Of a DNA stretch of 41,329 nucleotides, positions 37,929 through 41,329 are shown in pieces. This DNA is from Pseudomonadota bacterium (GTDB lineage Bacteria; Pseudomonadota; Gammaproteobacteria; Burkholderiales; Sulfuricellaceae): positions 1 through 41,329 of the forward strand of contig JAJYUW010000007.1 in NCBI GenBank assembly GCA_021792335.1, read 5' to 3'. The notes under the pieces were generated by a model that ran no database searches, had not been told where the DNA came from, and worked only from the letters and a program-made list of their open reading frames with translations. The translations under genes were made by a program, and so were the position numbers. The number at the start of each line of letters is the position of its first letter. The stretch's first letter is position 1.

Positions 37929-38347
37929 AGTAATCCTTCAACTACCGTTGTCAGTTAAAACCGATGAGATCGTCCGGTCTCATGGCGCCCGGCCGCAGGC
38001 ATTTAACTTCAACGATATGTTTGATATTAATGGCTATAGTGTCCATGGCCTTACCACGTTCACACACAGCATGGCGTTTATTTCAAACCACTCTTTGAAA
38101 GCCCGGCAGATTCCTCCCCAATTTTGTTCTCCAGGGACCTTCGACCTTAAAGAAAATCGGCAACGAAAGCGCACAGATAGTCCATATTTCACCGCTTTCT
38201 CAGTTAATGGCATGACTATTTTACCTGCAAAACCGACAAAACCTGTCCTCTGGCCAAGTTTTTTACGGAGATAGGTTATTGTCTGTCCTGTGCAAAACAG
38301 ATGCGAAATGATATTGTATTAATTCATTTTTAATCTGGAACAAACCT
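37929..38347. other. Intergenic region of about 420 bases, no gene seen
   Basis: It separates the divergent NMO-like gene and the DUF2802 gene. A hairpin ATGAGATC-GTCC-GGTCTCAT (37964-37983, one G-T pair) lies 36 bases upstream of the NMO-like start and would be within or near its leader. The remainder is lower in GC than the genes around it and holds TATTGT (38312-38317) as a weak -10 for DUF2802. An 86-codon open frame at 38019-38274 does not look like protein and is not called. Confidence 0.5.
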
Positions 38348-38731
38348 TTGGAATCTTTTGTAATAACCTGGCGTGAATTGCTGATAGGCGTTGTGCTGGT
38401 GCTGGCGGTTTATATCGCCGAGATGCTTTTGCTGATGCGTTCATCCAAGACTCGCGGATGGCGGGTTTGGCAAAAAGGGGCCGAAGCAAATGCCAAAAGC
38501 CGCGAGTTGCAATCGCTGGAACTGGATCTGGCCCGTTTGCACGACCAGGTCACCAGGCTCCAAGTCGAAGTGGATCAGTTGAAAGCCCAGCAGGTTACCG
38601 TGACGCCTTATACCCACGCTATTCAAATGGCGCAACAGGGTATCGATGTGGGCGAGTTGGCGGAAAGTTGCGGTATTACGCGCGGCGAGGCGGAGTTGAT
38701 CGTCGCATTGCACCGTAATCAGCCGTCATGA
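38348..38731 (+). CDS. DUF2802 membrane-anchored protein
   Basis: A 127-residue protein with one N-terminal membrane span (LLIGVVLVLAVYIAEMLLLM, about 11-30), a coiled-coil segment (LQSLELDLARLHDQVTRLQVEVDQLK) and a C-terminal helix-turn-helix-like stretch (AQQGIDVGELAESCGITRGEAELIVAL) shared by DUF2802 proteins. Function is unknown; the family sits next to flagellar genes in several proteobacteria. The start is TTG 38348, since no ATG or GTG lies ahead of the membrane span; GGAA precedes it by about 9 bases. It overlaps the FliK-like gene by the 4-base ATGA, and the FliK-like gene overlaps the next, so the three form one operon. Confidence 0.85.
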   Translation: MESFVITWRELLIGVVLVLAVYIAEMLLLMRSSKTRGWRVWQKGAEANAKSRELQSLELDLARLHDQVTRLQVEVDQLKAQQVTVTPYTHAIQMAQQGIDVGELAESCGITRGEAELIVALHRNQPS

Positions 38732-39798
38732 TTCATAACGACGTCATCAATCAGCTGCAGTTGCTGGTTAAAACATCTGCGCCACCCCTGGTCGAGGTTG
38801 CCAAGACTCCGCTGGAAGAGCCGCAATGGGTGCCCGGCCAGCGCCTGACTGCGCTGGTTGTGGCAACCCAGCCGAATGGGCGGTTTCAGGTGAAGATCGG
38901 CGAGCAGGTGCTGGACATGAATCTGCCGCGAAATACACAGCAAGGCGAAAACGTCGAACTGACGTTCGTGTCCAACCAGCCTCGGCTTACTTTCGTCCTT
39001 ACCCGCGATCTGGCCGCTGCGGCGAGCAATAGGCTTCCTGCGGAAGCCAAGCCCCAAGTCGCGCTCAGTGATTCTGCCCGTTATCTGGGCGCCCTGCTGC
39101 AAAAAATTTCCGACCAGGCGGAAGGCGTAGCCTCACCGCTAAGCAAGACGACACCGCTACTTTCCTCCGCGCCAGGCGATATCAAGGATCTTGCCGCCAC
39201 CTTGCGCAATACTTTGTCCCAGAGCGGATTGTTTTATGAATCGCACCAGGCACAGTGGGTGGCCGGCGAGAGAAAGCTGGCGGATTTGATGCAGGAGCCC
39301 CAGGGCAAGCTCTCAACTATTTTTTCCGGACGCGAAGCGGTGGCTGAAACCCCATCCAGGATTGCGCCCGCCGCCGTGCAGACGGACGGGGTTTTGACGC
39401 AGAGCGCATCGAGGCTGCCGGTTCATGCCGAGGCCGTTTCACTGGTTCAGCAGCAACTCAATACGCTCGATTCGCGCCAGCTTGTTTGGCAGGGGCAGGT
39501 ATGGCAAGGTCAGGCTATGGAGTGGCGGGTAGAGGAGAGGAATGCACGCGAGGGCGTCAGCGGGGATGAGGAAATCCCCCACTGGCAGACCAGCCTGCGC
39601 TTGCAGTTGCCCAGCCTGGGAAATGTGCAAGCGACACTGGCCTTTATTCCACAGGGCCTGCGCATCAATCTCCAGGCGGCGGATGAAGGTACTGCTGAAA
39701 TCATGAAAGGTGCGCGGAACGGGCTGATCAGTGCCATGGAGTCTTCCGGCCTGCATGTGCTGGGCATGTCGGTGGAACAACGGCATGAAAAAACCTGA
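38728..39798 (+). CDS. FliK-like flagellar hook-length control protein
   Basis: A 356-residue protein. The C-terminal third (from about 260) shows the FliK_C fold: WQTSLRLQLPSLGNVQATLAFIPQGLRINLQAAD, a long beta region, then a helix with LISAMESSGLHVLGMSV. The N-terminal part has a beta-rich VPGQRLTALVVATQPNGRFQVKIG start and a low-complexity, Ser/Ala/Pro-rich middle (about 105-250). FliK sets hook length by switching FlhB; whether this copy does so is unknown because no other flagellar structural gene is in the window. It overlaps the next gene by 14 bases. Homologues near FlhB-like small proteins are known in betaproteobacteria. Confidence 0.82.
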   Translation: MIHNDVINQLQLLVKTSAPPLVEVAKTPLEEPQWVPGQRLTALVVATQPNGRFQVKIGEQVLDMNLPRNTQQGENVELTFVSNQPRLTFVLTRDLAAAASNRLPAEAKPQVALSDSARYLGALLQKISDQAEGVASPLSKTTPLLSSAPGDIKDLAATLRNTLSQSGLFYESHQAQWVAGERKLADLMQEPQGKLSTIFSGREAVAETPSRIAPAAVQTDGVLTQSASRLPVHAEAVSLVQQQLNTLDSRQLVWQGQVWQGQAMEWRVEERNAREGVSGDEEIPHWQTSLRLQLPSLGNVQATLAFIPQGLRINLQAADEGTAEIMKGARNGLISAMESSGLHVLGMSVEQRHEKT

Positions 39799-40075
39799 TA
39801 ACCCGCATCTTGCGGTTGCGCTGGCATACAGTGCCGGCAAATCAGCGCCGCAGGTGGTGGCAAAGGGCCGTGGCTTGCTGGCGGAGGCGATTATCGAGCG
39901 CGCCAAGGATGCCGGCGTCTACGTGCACGAGTCGCCGGAACTGGTTTCACTGTTGATGCAGGTGGACCTGGATCAGCATATTCCACCCGAACTCTATTTT
40001 GCGGTGGCTGAGTTGCTGGCCTGGATTTATCGTTTGGAACAGGGCGATCCTGGAGAGGGCGCGCCGCCGGTTTAG
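39785..40075 (+). CDS. Free-standing FlhB C-terminal-domain homologue (FhlB-like)
   Basis: A 96-residue soluble protein matching the cytosolic end of FlhB/EscU after the cleavage site: NPHLAVALAYSAGKSAPQVVAKGRGLLAEAIIERAKDAG, then VYVHESPELVSLLMQVDLDQHIPPELYFAVAELLAWIY. FlhB cuts itself at Asn-Pro-Thr-His; this protein lacks that motif (NPH only) and has no membrane part. Such FhlB-like proteins can partly replace the FlhB C-terminus in export switching in some bacteria. Pairing with a FliK-like protein suggests that the two interact. The start is ATG 39785, inside the FliK-like gene's last codons. Its stop overlaps the glnD stop on the other strand. Confidence 0.9.
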   Translation: MKKPDNPHLAVALAYSAGKSAPQVVAKGRGLLAEAIIERAKDAGVYVHESPELVSLLMQVDLDQHIPPELYFAVAELLAWIYRLEQGDPGEGAPPV

Positions 40076-41329
40076 GTTTGCAATTGCTGCAACAGGTCTG
40101 TTTCCAGCCGTAGAACGGCTTTCGGACTTTCAAGTTCCATGCCGGTGATCAGGAGGGTATCCTCGGCGCGTTCGCCTAGGGTGGCGATTTTCGCAGTATG
40201 CAGGTGAATGCGGTGCTTCAGCAGTACTTGTGCGATGCGGGACAGCAAGCCCGGGCGATCACCCACAACGACCGACAGCACAAAATAGACGCCTTTTTCG
40301 TCCGGCCTGATCGAGATTTCCGGGGCGAGCGGGAAATGTTTGAGATGGCGGCTCAGACGGCCTTGCAGTGGGGCATCCAGCACCGCTGATTGTGTCAGGC
40401 GCTGCGTGAGTTCATATTCGATAAAGCTGAGCAGGTCACGATAATGTGCGGCGCGGTTGGCTTCGTCCAGTACCACGAAGCTGTCCAGTGCGTAGCCGTG
40501 GCGGGTGGTGTGGATCTTGGCTTCCACGATATTGAAGTCGGTTCGCTCAAAAAAACTGCAAATGCGGGCGAACAGATCGTCCCGGTCCGGTGTATAAATC
40601 ATGACCTGGATGCCTTCTCCGGCCGGGCTTAAGCGTGCCGTGACGATCAGCGGTGCTGTGACCTTGCCATAGATGCTGCGGCTATGCCAGGCAATTTCCT
40701 GTGCCTCGTGCCGCAGAAAATATCCCGGTTCCAGTTGCGCCCATAGCGCTTGATGCGCGTCGTTGCTGAAGGCGTACAGACGGAGGATCTTCAAGGCCTC
40801 GGCTTGCCGTTCCTGCAGGTATGATTCCAGTGGGGCCGCGCCGCCTGAAAGGTAACGCTGCGTCGCCCGGAACAGATCTTCCAGCAGCTTTCCCTTCCAT
40901 GCGTTCCAGACTTTGGGGCTGGTGCCGCGAATATCTGCAACCGTAAGCAGGTAAAGGGCAACAAGGTGGCGCTGGTCGCGGACATGGGCGGCGAACATTT
41001 CGATTACGTCCGGGTCGCTGATATCCTGCTTTTGGGCCGTGGCCGACATGACAAGGTGGTTTTCCACCAGCCAGGCCACCAGGTCGGTGTCGTCTTTACC
41101 CAGGCAATGCCGTTTGCAGAAGCGGCGTGCATCTACCGTGCCCAGCCTGGAGTGGTCGCCGCCGCGCCCCTTGGCAATGTCGTGAAACAGGCCGGCCAGA
41201 TAAAGCACTTCCGGACGTTCGAAATTGTTGATCAGCGCGCTGGCCAGCGGAAACTCATGGGCGAATTCCGGAATGGTAAGGCGCCGCAGGTTGCGCACCA
41301 CCATCATGATGTGCTCATCCACCGTGTAG
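40072..41329 (-). CDS. glnD: Bifunctional uridylyltransferase/uridylyl-removing enzyme GlnD, 3' part (runs off the window)
   Basis: Nitrogen sensor that adds and removes UMP on PII proteins according to glutamine level. The visible 419 codons hold the HD hydrolase domain (VDEHIMMVV, then LFHDIAKGRGGDHS at about 45-58 of the visible part), which removes UMP, and two C-terminal ACT domains that bind glutamine (about 235-330 and 345-416, the latter starting VVVGDRPGLLSRIAQVLL). The N-terminal nucleotidyltransferase domain lies beyond the right edge. The frame is open to 41328 (Tyr-Thr-Val-Asp-Glu-His), so no start is in the window. The stop overlaps the FhlB-like stop by 4 bases. Confidence 0.96.
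   Translation of the reverse strand, partial: YTVDEHIMMVVRNLRRLTIPEFAHEFPLASALINNFERPEVLYLAGLFHDIAKGRGGDHSRLGTVDARRFCKRHCLGKDDTDLVAWLVENHLVMSATAQKQDISDPDVIEMFAAHVRDQRHLVALYLLTVADIRGTSPKVWNAWKGKLLEDLFRATQRYLSGGAAPLESYLQERQAEALKILRLYAFSNDAHQALWAQLEPGYFLRHEAQEIAWHSRSIYGKVTAPLIVTARLSPAGEGIQVMIYTPDRDDLFARICSFFERTDFNIVEAKIHTTRHGYALDSFVVLDEANRAAHYRDLLSFIEYELTQRLTQSAVLDAPLQGRLSRHLKHFPLAPEISIRPDEKGVYFVLSVVVGDRPGLLSRIAQVLLKHRIHLHTAKIATLGERAEDTLLITGMELESPKAVLRLETDLLQQLQT

Noticed and set aside
38019-38274. 86-codon frame in the gap before DUF2802
   Set aside because: Composition is irregular, no ribosome site is visible, and it has no recognisable motif; it is the tail of a longer antisense frame over the NMO-like gene.

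Overview
The window is chromosomal DNA of high GC content. Gene content and order point to a betaproteobacterium, probably of the Nitrosomonadales type (relatives of Sulfuricella or Gallionella). The markers are the run rpoE-rseA-rseB-rseC-mucD-glutaredoxin-lepA-lepB-DUF4845-rnc-era, nadB and ygfX/ygfZ beside it, scpA-scpB-rluB downstream of trpS, and a long-form TrpS. This placement is inferred from synteny and has not been tested with a phylogeny. No rRNA, tRNA, CRISPR array, insertion sequence or prophage was seen. Almost every gene is a housekeeping or stress gene.

Layout. 1-804 (minus): 5' part of the NAD(P)HX repair gene nnr, divergent from purL (970-4911), which is followed by a small CDGSH iron-sulfur protein and a bidirectional terminator. 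5242-7259 (minus): a tightly coupled operon yciB-yciI-bolA-parvulin lipoprotein. 7344-16460 (plus): PHP phosphoesterase, YciO, M50 protease, trpS, a Lon protease, scpA, scpB, rluB and a UPF0149/SEC-C protein. Two non-coding repeats (8188-8253 and 13207-13267) sit in this run, and a probable gene remnant follows it. 16813-21625 (minus): katG, a beta-CASP metallo-beta-lactamase nuclease and ygfZ. 21703-22128 (plus) is ygfX, which abuts nadB (minus) tail to tail. 24034-28304 (plus): the complete sigma-E envelope-stress operon ending in a glutaredoxin and a strong terminator. 28362-32898: lepA, lepB, DUF4845, rnc, era. After era the gene order usual for betaproteobacteria (recO, pdxJ) is broken. 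An AT-rich stretch leads into a radical SAM protein with an N-terminal B12-binding-like fold (33097-34701), then rhlE, a small hypothetical gene and a nitronate-monooxygenase-like enzyme with a cysteine-rich tail. 38348-40075: DUF2802, a FliK-like protein and a free-standing FlhB C-terminal homologue. 40072-41329 (minus): 3' part of glnD.

How the genes work together. The central block is an envelope-stress module: sigma factor, anti-sigma factor, its periplasmic regulators and the DegP-type protease. It is followed by genes for translation quality (lepA), secretion (lepB), RNA processing (rnc) and ribosome assembly (era). Iron-sulfur and redox maintenance recurs (CDGSH, BolA, YgfZ, glutaredoxin, KatG).

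The least explained parts are the radical SAM gene with repeated TTAGC/GCTAA elements in front of it, the FliK/FlhB-like trio, the Cys-rich flavoenzyme and the two palindromic or tandem intergenic repeats. I found no clear multi-gene system that is wholly new.
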